Assembly: GCA_002418895.1 (NCBI GenBank)
Contig: DIFA01000019.1
Location: 184,200-234,308 of the forward strand
From: Dehalococcoidia bacterium UBA5760
GTDB taxonomy: Bacteria; Chloroflexota; Dehalococcoidia; Dehalococcoidales; UBA5760
DNA: 50,109 nucleotides
Direction of reading: 5' to 3'
Positions 8,704 to 17,044 of this stretch are shown piece by piece. The stretch's first letter is position 1, and every line of letters starts with the position of its first letter. The notes under the pieces are model-generated. The model worked only from the letters and a program-made list of their open reading frames with translations. It did not search any database and was not told where the DNA came from. A program made the translations under genes and the position numbers.

Positions 8704-9243
8704 ATGAATCAAGGAGAGCAAACTCCCAAAGCCCGTGAGCAAGTGGAGAAAACAGCAAAACAGGTGAAAGAACAGGCGGCACCACCTGAAAACGTTCAGG
8801 AACGTCCGGCAACATCCTTGAGTGAGATCCTGGGGCGGGCTGAAAAAGCATACGCTGCCTATATGGAAGCACAAAAGGAAGTAACCACGGCCTACCGGGT
8901 GAGCGAACTGGAAGCAGAAAAGACCTACAAAGACACCGAGCAGCAAGCGAGGAATGCCTGCAATGCAAGCATCAAACAGGCCTTCAAGGGCCGGGACGAG
9001 GTAATCGAGAAAGCCATGAAGGCACGTGATGAGGCCAAAGCTCAGGCTGAGATGGCCTATAGGGCTGCCATGGAACAGACGGAAAAGGCCTACAAGGATA
9101 AGGAATTAACGGCACATAGCGCCTTTGACGAGGATGTAAGTTCGGCCATGAAGACCTGTGAAACGACTATAGCTCAAGCCTGGAAAAAACGCGGGGAGAT
9201 TATCGAACAAGCCTGGAACATCTATAACAAGGCCGCCGGGTGA
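8704..9243 (+). CDS. Small hendecad coiled-coil protein
   Basis: 179 residues, no family recognised. The N-terminal 40 residues are polar and probably disordered (PPENVQERPATS). Residues 46-70 are helical. Residues 71-179 divide without gaps into ten 11-residue units, nearly all starting with Ala (AEKTYKDTEQQ, ARNACNASIKQ, AFKGRDEVIEK, AMKARDEAKAQ, AEMAYRAAMEQ and so on). The 55-residue block of five units is itself duplicated. Hendecads give 3.67 residues per turn, found in straight coiled coils and in some lipid-surface helices. A good GGAGG site lies ten bases before the ATG at 8704. It follows the 25-residue repeat gene and converges on tubulin 2. The partnership with the tubulins is inferred. 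Confidence 0.82.
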   Translation: MNQGEQTPKAREQVEKTAKQVKEQAAPPENVQERPATSLSEILGRAEKAYAAYMEAQKEVTTAYRVSELEAEKTYKDTEQQARNACNASIKQAFKGRDEVIEKAMKARDEAKAQAEMAYRAAMEQTEKAYKDKELTAHSAFDEDVSSAMKTCETTIAQAWKKRGEIIEQAWNIYNKAAG

Positions 9244-9306
9244 AGCGCAAGGCCAGGTAAATCATGTTCATTACCACAACTGGTATTTAACGGATTATCC
9301 GGTCAA

Positions 9307-10470
9307 TCAAAGGAGGGAAGGTATATCCTTAAAGGCATCAGCTAGGTCGCTGTGCTCGATCTCTATTCCTTCCCTCTTTCTCCTGATGGTAGCGATGAGG
9401 TCAATAGTCTGGGTAAAGTAGTCAACAATTTTCTTCATCCCGCTGAACTCGGAGAGAATTACCGTAACATTCAGTGAGCCTTTCTCCCTGGGGTAATCAC
9501 CGGTTCGAATAATGGCCTCCGGTGCGATACGCTTCATATGAGCACCGATATCCTTCACCAGACTCATATCCATATCCTTAGCCGGTGCCGAGATAAGGTA
9601 TAACCCCCTGCCGGCATCCGCCGGATTGCATCTTACCGATAATTCGCTGATAGCATTATTTATCAACTGAACCCCCTTCTGCCCTTCCGCCATCTTGTCC
9701 CGAAAATCGAAGGGGTTTTTCATCCTTCCCGGCTGGGATCTACTGTAGCCTATGACAGTCCAGCCAGCCAGAGTCTGTATTATATCTCCGGCATCGAGTA
9801 TCCGGGAGCCGATATACTGAGGCCTGGTTTCTTCGCCGGCGCAGAGGAGATTATAGAACGGTTCCGCTATCAGTGAGTTAATCTTGGACAGGTTGCCTCT
9901 GATCGAGTAGTTTTTGCTAATGTACCTCTGATTATCAACAACGAATACGGCATCAGCCACCAGATAGGCAGATTTGAGACAGGTAGCAGCATTATAAATA
10001 GTCCTCCCTTCGGTTTCCTCCTCGTGCTGAAAGGGAAGGACTATCAGGTTGTAGAGTGGTTTTTCAACGTAGCGCTCTTTCAGTTTCTGTGTTATCGCGG
10101 CTATTGCCCCGGAGCCGGTACCGCCGGCAGCCCCGGCAATGAGCAGGAAGGCATCTGTTTCAGCAAATTGCGGCGTTTCCTTGAGGGCATCAATAATTTT
10201 GTCGCCATCATCTCGAGCAACCTCGGCACCCAGCTCGTTAATCTTACCCACACCGTGCCCGCCGGTCTTATTACCGCCAATAAGCACTCTATGCTGATAA
10301 TCAGGCCTGATGGTAACCAATCCGCTTAAATCAGCCACATCGGTGTTAACCGCAAACACACCGGTGATGATATTAATCTTGCGCTCCAAACGAGCCTTTA
10401 TACCCAACCGGGCAAACTCATCGGCAATTCTGCCGCCGCACTGTCCGAAACCGATAACCAGTAATTTCAT
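9307..10470 (-). CDS. CetZ/FtsZ-like tubulin-superfamily GTPase (paralogue 2)
   Basis: 387 residues. It is colinear with the protein at 5706-6878; I count 71 identical positions in the first 100 residues without gaps. Landmarks: GFGQCGG (7-13), AVNTDVADL (40-48), GHGVGKINELGAEV (71-84), GGTGSGA (116-122), and the T7-region helix INSLIAEPFYNLL (197-209) with Leu at the first catalytic-acid position and Glu203 at the second. The C-terminus is again KDIPSLL, after a divergent charged linker. It is transcribed from its own promoter, with a GGAAGAG ribosome site. The stop codon faces the end of the hendecad gene 63 bases away, with no obvious terminator between them. Two co-conserved paralogues suggest a heteropolymer or division of labour; that is inference. 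Confidence 0.88.
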   Translation of the reverse strand: MKLLVIGFGQCGGRIADEFARLGIKARLERKINIITGVFAVNTDVADLSGLVTIRPDYQHRVLIGGNKTGGHGVGKINELGAEVARDDGDKIIDALKETPQFAETDAFLLIAGAAGGTGSGAIAAITQKLKERYVEKPLYNLIVLPFQHEEETEGRTIYNAATCLKSAYLVADAVFVVDNQRYISKNYSIRGNLSKINSLIAEPFYNLLCAGEETRPQYIGSRILDAGDIIQTLAGWTVIGYSRSQPGRMKNPFDFRDKMAEGQKGVQLINNAISELSVRCNPADAGRGLYLISAPAKDMDMSLVKDIGAHMKRIAPEAIIRTGDYPREKGSLNVTVILSEFSGMKKIVDYFTQTIDLIATIRRKREGIEIEHSDLADAFKDIPSLL

Positions 10471-10506
10471 TTTCGTTACTCTTCCAATATAGAAACAGGT
10501 TTTTCT

Positions 10507-10537
10507 ATTTTAGACATACCGGGGGTAATGATGTCAA
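10507..10537 (-). promoter_or_regulatory. Promoter of tubulin paralogue 2
   Basis: Minus strand TTGACA (10537-10532), 19-base spacer, TAAAAT (10512-10507), about 30 bases of leader before the ATG at 10470. The -10 surroundings (TATGTCTAAAAT) match those of paralogue 1. Confidence 0.68.
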
Positions 10538-10568
10538 TTTAGAGACGGGTTAACAACCATATTAACAA

Positions 10569-11582
10569 TCACAACCCTTTACCGGCAATGTAAACGGCAA
10601 GGTCAGCCAGGCGGCAGCTGTAGCCCCATTCATTATCATACCAGGCGATTACCTTGACCATATTACCGCCGATAACCATTGTGCTCGGCGCATCGACTAT
10701 GGAGCTAGCCGGGTTACCCTTGAAATCAATACTGACCAGCTCTTCGCTGCAATACTCCAGAATTCCCTTTAGCGCTCCGTCAGCAGCAGACTTCAAGACC
10801 CGGTTGACGCCCGCAACATCTACATCCTGACCCAGCTCGGCGACGAAATCAACCACAGATACGGTAGGCGTCGGTATCCGGAAAGCCAGCCCGTGGATTC
10901 TACCCTTAAGCTCGGGAATGACCAGAGTCACCGCCTTAGCCGCACCGGTGGTGGTCGGAATAATATTGAGAGCGGCAGCACGTGCCCGGCGCAGGTCTTT
11001 ATGATACACATCCAGAATCCGCTGGTCGTTGGTATAGGCATGGATGGTGGTCATCAAACCCTTGTTAACGCCGAAGCTCTGGTGCAGCACCTTGACCACC
11101 GGTGCGATACAGTTGGTCGTACAGGAAGCATTGGAGATCACCCTGTGTCTGGCCGGGTCGTAACTATCCTCGTTAACACCGATTACGATAGTGGCATCCT
11201 CATTCTTGGCCGGAGCGGAGATAATCACCTTCTTGGCACCACCCTGCAGGTGAGCCGCTGCCTTGGTGGCATCGGTGAATAAGCCGGTTGACTCTATCAC
11301 AATATCGATGCCGTATTCTTGCCAGGGGATTTTACCCGGATCACGCTCGGCCAGTACCTTTACCCTCTTGCCATCGACAGCAAAGGAGTCGTCATCCGCT
11401 TCAACCTTGCCGGGATACATACCGTAGGTACTGTCCCACCTGAGCAGGTGGGCGTTCGTCCTGGTATCGGTCAGGTCATTAACAGCAACTACTTCAATTT
11501 TATCATCGTGGCGCAGCTTGATTGCCCTGAAGGTCAGCCTGCCTATACGCCCGAAGCCGTTTATGCCAATTCTGGTTACCAT
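10569..11582 (-). CDS. gap: Glyceraldehyde-3-phosphate dehydrogenase, type I
   Basis: 337 residues. NAD-binding opening RIGINGFGRIGRLTFRA, catalytic motif SNASCTTNCIAP with the active cysteine, and the C-terminal WYDNEWGYSCRLADL are all intact. It converts glyceraldehyde-3-phosphate to 1,3-bisphosphoglycerate. It lies 41 bases after eno on the same strand, giving a two-gene glycolysis/gluconeogenesis unit. Confidence 0.98.
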   Translation of the reverse strand: MVTRIGINGFGRIGRLTFRAIKLRHDDKIEVVAVNDLTDTRTNAHLLRWDSTYGMYPGKVEADDDSFAVDGKRVKVLAERDPGKIPWQEYGIDIVIESTGLFTDATKAAAHLQGGAKKVIISAPAKNEDATIVIGVNEDSYDPARHRVISNASCTTNCIAPVVKVLHQSFGVNKGLMTTIHAYTNDQRILDVYHKDLRRARAAALNIIPTTTGAAKAVTLVIPELKGRIHGLAFRIPTPTVSVVDFVAELGQDVDVAGVNRVLKSAADGALKGILEYCSEELVSIDFKGNPASSIVDAPSTMVIGGNMVKVIAWYDNEWGYSCRLADLAVYIAGKGL

Positions 11583-11623
11583 ATCCTGTACCTCCTTTTA
11601 TATTGAGCTATTTCTTACCCACT

Positions 11624-12919
11624 CTATACCGGCCGGCACTTCAGATTACAGAATGCCTCCATTCCGGCAAATTTAGCCATATTGCCCAGTTCGTCCTCGA
11701 TTCTGAGGAGCCGGTTATATTTGGCAGTACGCTCGGAGCGACAGGGAGCACCAGTCTTAATCTGCCCCGTCCCAAAGGCTACCGCCAGGTCGGCGATGGT
11801 GGTATCCTCAGTCTCGCCGGAACGGTGGCTGACCACAGTCGTCCAGCCCGACTGCTGTGCGGTCCGAATAGCACTGATGGTCTCAGTAAGCGTTCCGATC
11901 TGATTCAACTTGATCAGTACAGAATTGGATGTCATTTGCGTGATGCCCCTCTTAAGACGATCGACATTGGTGACATAGAGGTCATCGCCAACCAGCTGGA
12001 CTCTATTGCCCAGCCTCCGGTTAAGAAGATGCCATCCGTCCCAATCATCCTCGGCCATTCCGTCCTCGATGCTAATGATAGGGTAGCTCGATACCCACCC
12101 GGCGTAATATTCCACCATCTCCTCGCTGCTTAGTGAGACCCCTTCTTTTTCCAGAACGTATTTGCCATCCCGGTAGAACTCGCTGGAGGCCGGGTCGAGG
12201 GCAATAAAGCAATCTTTGCCCGGTTTGTAGCCGGCTTTTTCGATAGCAGCCAGTATCAGCTCTACCGCCTGTTTATTCGAGGCTAGCGAGGGGGCAAAAC
12301 CACCCTCATCACCGACATTGGTGTTCATCCCGTCATCCTTAAGCACCTTCTTCAGATTATGGTAAATTTCAGCGCTCATCTGGAGGGCATGTCCGAAGCA
12401 CCGTGCTCCCACCGGCATTATCATAAACTCCTGAAAATCAGTGGAGTCGGCAGCGTGCTGGCCGCCGTTTAGAATATTAAGCATCGGGACAGGAAGAGTA
12501 TAGCGATCGGTTTTTCCCAGATAACGGTAGAGTGGCAGATTAAAATGGTTGGCAGAGGCATGGGCCACCGCTAACGACGTTCCCAGAACAGCATTGGCCC
12601 CCAGCCTGGACTTATTCCCGGTACCATCAAGCTCAAGCAGCTTTTGATCGATACCCATCTGATCAGTAGCCAGCATACCGGTTATCGCTGCAGCAATATC
12701 CCGATTAACATTGGCAACCGCCCGGAGCACTCCCAGTCCGTTAAAACGTGAGGAGTCTTTATCACGCAGCTCTACCGCTTCATGCTTACCCGTACTCGCC
12801 CCGGACGGGACTGCCGCCCATCCGACTACCCCACTGCCAAGTGTTACCTCGACCTCAAGGGTAGGATTACCTCTCGAATCGAGAATCTCTCTGGCTCTGA
12901 CACCTGTAATAGTAGCCAC
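11624..12919 (-). CDS. eno: Enolase
   Basis: 431 residues, full length. The N-terminal ITGVRAREILDSRGNPTLEVEV, the metal ligand and catalytic segments (ISIEDGMAEDDWDGW, QLVGDDLYVTN, LIKLNQIGTLTETI) and the signature VVSHRSGETEDTTIADLAVA are present. It interconverts 2-phosphoglycerate and phosphoenolpyruvate. The start is GTG at 12919, supported by AGGTGG ten bases upstream. Confidence 0.98.
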   Translation of the reverse strand: MATITGVRAREILDSRGNPTLEVEVTLGSGVVGWAAVPSGASTGKHEAVELRDKDSSRFNGLGVLRAVANVNRDIAAAITGMLATDQMGIDQKLLELDGTGNKSRLGANAVLGTSLAVAHASANHFNLPLYRYLGKTDRYTLPVPMLNILNGGQHAADSTDFQEFMIMPVGARCFGHALQMSAEIYHNLKKVLKDDGMNTNVGDEGGFAPSLASNKQAVELILAAIEKAGYKPGKDCFIALDPASSEFYRDGKYVLEKEGVSLSSEEMVEYYAGWVSSYPIISIEDGMAEDDWDGWHLLNRRLGNRVQLVGDDLYVTNVDRLKRGITQMTSNSVLIKLNQIGTLTETISAIRTAQQSGWTTVVSHRSGETEDTTIADLAVAFGTGQIKTGAPCRSERTAKYNRLLRIEDELGNMAKFAGMEAFCNLKCRPV

Positions 12920-12946
12920 TTCTAATAATCCACCTCGAAACTTAAT

Positions 12947-13435
12947 CTATTCACCGGCTCCCGCTAACTCAAGGGCCATTTCAACAGCATCGGCAGGGGT
13001 CTTCGCCGGAAAAATTGAGCCGTCCTCCCGGCCGTTTCTGGAAATTCCCCATGTGTTCAGACCAACAACAGGTATGCCACTCTGAAGGGCATGCCCTATT
13101 TCGGTAAGGGTGCCGTAGCTCCCGCCGATGGCAATCACGGCATGGGCTGATTTGACCACCGCCACATTCCTAGCATAGCCGATGCCGGTAACGATGGGAA
13201 TCTGAACATAGCGATTAGCTGCTCTACGACTATCTCCGGGGAGAATACCGACGGTTACTCCATTCTCGGAATCTGCCCCGCGGCAGGCTGCCTCCATAAC
13301 TCCACCCAACCCCCCGCAAATCAGAACGACACCCCGCCGGGCCAGTGCCCGGCCAATCTCCTCAGCCTCTTTAACCTCTGTAGCAGTAGGCTGTCCGCCG
13401 CCGATGACAGCGACACAAATTTTCTTATCTGTCAT
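12947..13435 (-). CDS. LOG-like nucleotide-binding protein (TIGR00725 type)
   Basis: 162 residues. It has a Rossmann-like fold with the motifs VAVIGGG, VLICGGLGGVMEAACRGA and the phosphate-binding loop GGSYGTLTEI. These relate it to lysine-decarboxylase-like/LOG proteins, of which this short subgroup has no established reaction. Its gene precedes eno by 27 bases, so it is probably co-transcribed. The cytokinin-hydrolase activity of true LOG proteins should not be assumed. Confidence 0.8.
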   Translation of the reverse strand: MTDKKICVAVIGGGQPTATEVKEAEEIGRALARRGVVLICGGLGGVMEAACRGADSENGVTVGILPGDSRRAANRYVQIPIVTGIGYARNVAVVKSAHAVIAIGGSYGTLTEIGHALQSGIPVVGLNTWGISRNGREDGSIFPAKTPADAVEMALELAGAGE

Positions 13436-13517
13436 CCAAAGCTCCCTGATTACCCCGCCAGATAGGCATTATACCATCCGATAGTGAGCACTGGCAAAGA
13501 ACCGGCCGGGCAACCCT

Positions 13518-14102
13518 CTAGTTGTACCGGTTCATCACACGCGATATATCTTCGATCAGGAAGCAGAGGGCTGCTTCACCAACCACAGCTATTACAGGGT
13601 TAATCACCGCTTCTTCCGCTCCGGTAAAGTCGCTGAGTACATAGCGGACTATATCGCTCTCAATCATTTCTCCATGACCGCCGCCCGGAGCCAGCGGCCG
13701 CCCGATGCCTATCCGGAGGCGCGGGAAGTCTCGACTACCCAGAGCATTGATAATAGAGCCGACCCCCTTGTGTCCGCCGGAGCTGCTGCCACGACTGATA
13801 CGGATCTTGCCTAAGGGAAGGTCGAGATCATCATGAATAACGAGAAGGTCATCCAGCTCGATATCGAACTTTCTGACCAATGGGCCTACCGATTCGCCGC
13901 TGAGATTCATATAGGTCTGAGGCCCGGCTAAAACGACCTCGGTACCGGCTACTTCTCCTCTGCCGGTACGGGCCTTACCCTGTTTTTTATCCAGCTTGAT
14001 ACCCCATGTCCGGGCAAGGTATTTCAGGCAAATAAACCCTATATTGTGACGGTTATGAGCATAAACCTGTCCCGGATTACCCAATCCTACAATTAATTTC
14101 AT
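13518..14102 (-). CDS. pth: Peptidyl-tRNA hydrolase
   Basis: 194 residues. Bacterial Pth signature: KLIVGLGNPGQVYAHNRHNIGF with the catalytic His in NRHN, then GPQTYMNLSGESV and LVIHDDLDLPLGKIRI..GGHKGVGSI. It recycles peptidyl-tRNAs released by stalled ribosomes. It sits in the ligA-to-gap minus-strand run, 32 bases after the methyltransferase gene. Confidence 0.97.
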   Translation of the reverse strand: MKLIVGLGNPGQVYAHNRHNIGFICLKYLARTWGIKLDKKQGKARTGRGEVAGTEVVLAGPQTYMNLSGESVGPLVRKFDIELDDLLVIHDDLDLPLGKIRISRGSSSGGHKGVGSIINALGSRDFPRLRIGIGRPLAPGGGHGEMIESDIVRYVLSDFTGAEEAVINPVIAVVGEAALCFLIEDISRVMNRYN

Positions 14103-14134
14103 TACGGCAAACTAGTCCCGCCAGCTTATTAAGG

Positions 14135-14809
14135 CTATTCTGAACATTCCGGACACCTTGAAGAGAACCTCAGCCTGCTCATCGGCCAGATCTTAAACCA
14201 GGTGATATACTGGCCGGTCACGGTACAATAGTCACGAAAGCTCATTCCGTGAGTCCTAAATAAGAACGCTTCTTCTTCCAGTGTCAGATAATGCAGATTC
14301 AAAACTATCAAGCCCGTAAGAATAAGGAAGATCAAATTACCGTTGATAAGAAAGCTGCCGGCCAGGTAAAGGATGAAGAAAAGGTAGATCGGGTTTCTGG
14401 AGATAGCATATATACCATGCGTAATAAGCTCACTGTCGTTCTCTTCACGATTCCCTACCCGCCAGGCATTCCCCAGGGTAAACCAGGCCGAGGTAAAAAC
14501 CACGAACCCCAGAATGACCAGTATTACCCCGACGATTTGAGTCTGTACCGAATCAAGCAGTATCATCTCCAGTGATTTAGGCAGCAAGGAAACCTCGGGA
14601 TCGACAATGCCGCTGATCATTACGACAAACCAGATAATTATGATCGCAATCAGACAAATCGTCAGTATGCCCCTTACCCTGCTGCCGTCGATGGTAACCG
14701 CTATGGCCCTGATCCCGTTACGCCAGTTCAGATATATTATCCTGCCCACGAACAGAGAAATATACAGCATAAAAACGGAAAACTGAAAGTAGTCCAGAAA
14801 ACCGCTCAT
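14135..14809 (-). CDS. Membrane methyltransferase of the isoprenylcysteine carboxylmethyltransferase type
   Basis: 224 residues with about five hydrophobic segments (for example LTICLIAIIIIWFVVMI and VGVILVILGFVVFTSAWFTL). The C-terminal half carries the ICMT/PEMT-like pattern: RNPIYLFFILYLAGSFL, then a conserved EEEAFL acid pair and FRDYCTVTGQYI. Family members bind SAM and methylate lipophilic substrates at the membrane. The substrate here is unknown. Its neighbours, ligA and pth, give no functional clue. Confidence 0.75.
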   Translation of the reverse strand: MSGFLDYFQFSVFMLYISLFVGRIIYLNWRNGIRAIAVTIDGSRVRGILTICLIAIIIIWFVVMISGIVDPEVSLLPKSLEMILLDSVQTQIVGVILVILGFVVFTSAWFTLGNAWRVGNREENDSELITHGIYAISRNPIYLFFILYLAGSFLINGNLIFLILTGLIVLNLHYLTLEEEAFLFRTHGMSFRDYCTVTGQYITWFKIWPMSRLRFSSRCPECSE

Positions 14810-14840
14810 TCCGCAACACCAATAGAGAACAGCATACTCA

Positions 14841-16889
14841 TCATACTTCCTCTCCTAACAGTTTAAGAAAATCTGCTTCATTAATCTGCTTGAGCCCCAA
14901 TTCCCGGGCCCGGGCTAATTTAGAGCCCGGTTCAGCGCCTGCGACCAGATAGGTAGTCTTTTTGGTAATATCACTCTTGGCCGTACCTCCCCGTGCTTTT
15001 ATACGGGCTTCCGCCTCCGACCGGCTGTATCTATCCAAACGACCGGTAATAACGAACTCCTGTCCGGCCAAAGGCAGGTCCTCCGCCGCAGTCTTTCCTT
15101 CCCCGGTGCTGACCCCGGCGTCTTTCAACCTCCGGATAATCCCCTGGTTTTCTTCCTGTCTAAAAAATACCATGATGCTGTCGGCAATTTTAGTACCGAT
15201 AGACGGGACGGCCAGGAGGTCATCCCGGCAGGCTTCAGCCAGCCCATCAATAGTGCCAAAGTGTTTTGACAAAAGTTCCGCTGTCTCTTCCCCGACATGT
15301 CTTATACCCAGGGCAAAGACAAGCCGGGAGAGGGGTCTGTTTTTACTCTGCTCGATAGCCTTAAGCAGATTGTCCACACTCTTTTCTTTCATTCCTTCTA
15401 TCTTGAACAACTGCCCCTTCTTCTCATTGAGAAAGTAGAGATCGGCTACGTCCCGGACCAATCCCCGCTCAAACAGCACGCCGCTCAAGCTTTCCCCTAT
15501 GCCCCTGATATCCATTCCGCCCCGGGAAGAGAAGTGCTCGATACGTTCTCTAACCTGTGCCGGGCAGGCGGCATTGGAGCAATAGTACATTGCTTCACCG
15601 GCAAGCTTAACCACCTCAGCGTGGCACTCCGGACAGGCCGGACGCCCTCTATCCTTATCGAATATCGTCCCCAGCAGGCTGAACTCCTCCTCTGCTCCGG
15701 TTCGCCTGCTGACCACCGGTCCCACCACCTGTGGTATTACCTCACCGGCACGCTGAATAATAACCATGTCACCCTTACGGATATCCTTACGCCTGATATC
15801 GCTCTCATTATGTAAAGCAGCCTGTTTGATGACTACACCCCCCACCGACACCGGCTCCAGAACGGCATACGGGTTAAGAGTACCGGTCCTGCCAACACTA
15901 ATCCTGATTTCCTGCAACCTGGTAATACCCTGAATTGCAGGGAATTTATAGGCCACCGCCCACCTCGGCTCACGGCCAACATCTCCCAGCCTCCTCTGCC
16001 ACTGTAGCGAATTTACCTTAACCACAATTCCATCAGCTTCATAAGAAAGGCTTTCCCGCTCATTCACCCATTTCTGATAATAGCCCTCCACCTCGTTAAT
16101 ACTGCCAAGCAACCGGTTATTAGGATTTACCTTAAAGCCCAATGACCGGAGATACTCCATAATCGCCCAGTGAGTCGCGGGTGTCGATCCGCCTTCGGCA
16201 TAGCCCAGCATATAGACATAAATATCCAGCGGGCGTTTGGCGGTAATACGGGGGTCAAGCTGGCGTACCGAGCCCGCCGCAGCATTCCTGGGGTTAGCAA
16301 AAAGGGGTAGCCCTTCCTCAGCCCGTTCCCGGTTCAACCTGGCAAAGCCGGCCCTGGGCAGAAAGACCTCGCCACGCACCTCAAAACGACCCGGCGCCTC
16401 TTTGGATACCGACAGGGGTATACTCCTAATAGTCCTCAGATTCTGAGTGATATTCTCACCGCGCAAGCCGTCACCCCGGGTAGCACCGACGGTCAGCTGC
16501 CCGTCAACATAGCTCAAAGCTACCGCTAGTCCATCAATCTTGTGCTCACAAACGAATTCGGAGGGCCGCTCCCCCAGCATCCTGACAATCCGGCTATACC
16601 AGCCCTCCAGATCATCCCTGCTGAAGACGTTGCCCAGCGACAAAAGCGGAAGCGGGTGATCTACAACGCCAAACGCTTCTACCGGAGCAGCACCGACACG
16701 CTGAGTAGGCGAGTCTGGAGTCAGCAACGACGGATATTCCGCCTCCAGCTGCATTAGCTCTTTCATCAGGGCATCATATTCGGCATCGCTGATTTCGGGG
16801 GCGTCCAGCACATAATAACGATAGTTATGATGGTTAAGCTGGGCCCTCAACTGCTCTATTCTTTCCGCCGCCCGGGTTGAGTTCTGCAA
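14841..16889 (-). CDS. ligA: NAD-dependent DNA ligase
   Basis: 682 residues, standard length. Domains in order: Ia (YYVLDAPEISDAEYDALM), the adenylation domain with the nucleotidyl lysine in CEHKIDGLAVALSY, an OB fold (RISVGRTGTLNPYAVLEPV), the four-cysteine zinc finger (CPECH..CSNAACPAQ), helix-hairpin-helix motifs (FALGIRHVGEETAELL, VPSIGTKIADSI) and a C-terminal BRCT (FVITGRLDRYSRSEAEARI). It seals nicks in replication and repair. Confidence 0.98.
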   Translation of the reverse strand: MQNSTRAAERIEQLRAQLNHHNYRYYVLDAPEISDAEYDALMKELMQLEAEYPSLLTPDSPTQRVGAAPVEAFGVVDHPLPLLSLGNVFSRDDLEGWYSRIVRMLGERPSEFVCEHKIDGLAVALSYVDGQLTVGATRGDGLRGENITQNLRTIRSIPLSVSKEAPGRFEVRGEVFLPRAGFARLNRERAEEGLPLFANPRNAAAGSVRQLDPRITAKRPLDIYVYMLGYAEGGSTPATHWAIMEYLRSLGFKVNPNNRLLGSINEVEGYYQKWVNERESLSYEADGIVVKVNSLQWQRRLGDVGREPRWAVAYKFPAIQGITRLQEIRISVGRTGTLNPYAVLEPVSVGGVVIKQAALHNESDIRRKDIRKGDMVIIQRAGEVIPQVVGPVVSRRTGAEEEFSLLGTIFDKDRGRPACPECHAEVVKLAGEAMYYCSNAACPAQVRERIEHFSSRGGMDIRGIGESLSGVLFERGLVRDVADLYFLNEKKGQLFKIEGMKEKSVDNLLKAIEQSKNRPLSRLVFALGIRHVGEETAELLSKHFGTIDGLAEACRDDLLAVPSIGTKIADSIMVFFRQEENQGIIRRLKDAGVSTGEGKTAAEDLPLAGQEFVITGRLDRYSRSEAEARIKARGGTAKSDITKKTTYLVAGAEPGSKLARARELGLKQINEADFLKLLGEEV

Positions 16890-16920
16890 ATATCTACCCC
16901 GTGATGTATGACTCTACCAG

Positions 16921-16929
16921 ATTATATCA
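16921..16929 (-). promoter_or_regulatory. Extended -10 promoter of ligA
   Basis: On the minus strand TGATATAAT (16929-16921), an extended -10 element with a perfect TATAAT. No good -35 is seen 17 bases upstream (GTATGA). The predicted leader to the ligA ATG is about 25 bases. Confidence 0.5.
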
Positions 16930-17044
16930 CATCATCCGCACAGTCATACCCATGCTAATCCCGCCCGGGTTTGCGCCCTTCCCGCCCGATAAAGTAGACT
17001 TAGTAGGATATAAGTATCTAAAGAAAGTAGAGCAACCGTGTGGT

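Noticed and set aside
7229..8968. Several minus-strand open frames of 70-187 residues opposite the coiled-coil genes
   Set aside because: They are reverse-frame shadows of Ala/Glu/Lys-rich repeats, giving Ser/Leu/Ala-rich translations with no start signals.
9244..9306. Bidirectional terminator between the hendecad gene and tubulin 2
   Set aside because: Only short imperfect pairings were seen and no T run.
16877..17044. 56-codon N-terminal extension of the DUF1015 protein
   Set aside because: It overlaps the ligA start and promoter, and the conserved MAEIRPF opening begins at 17045.
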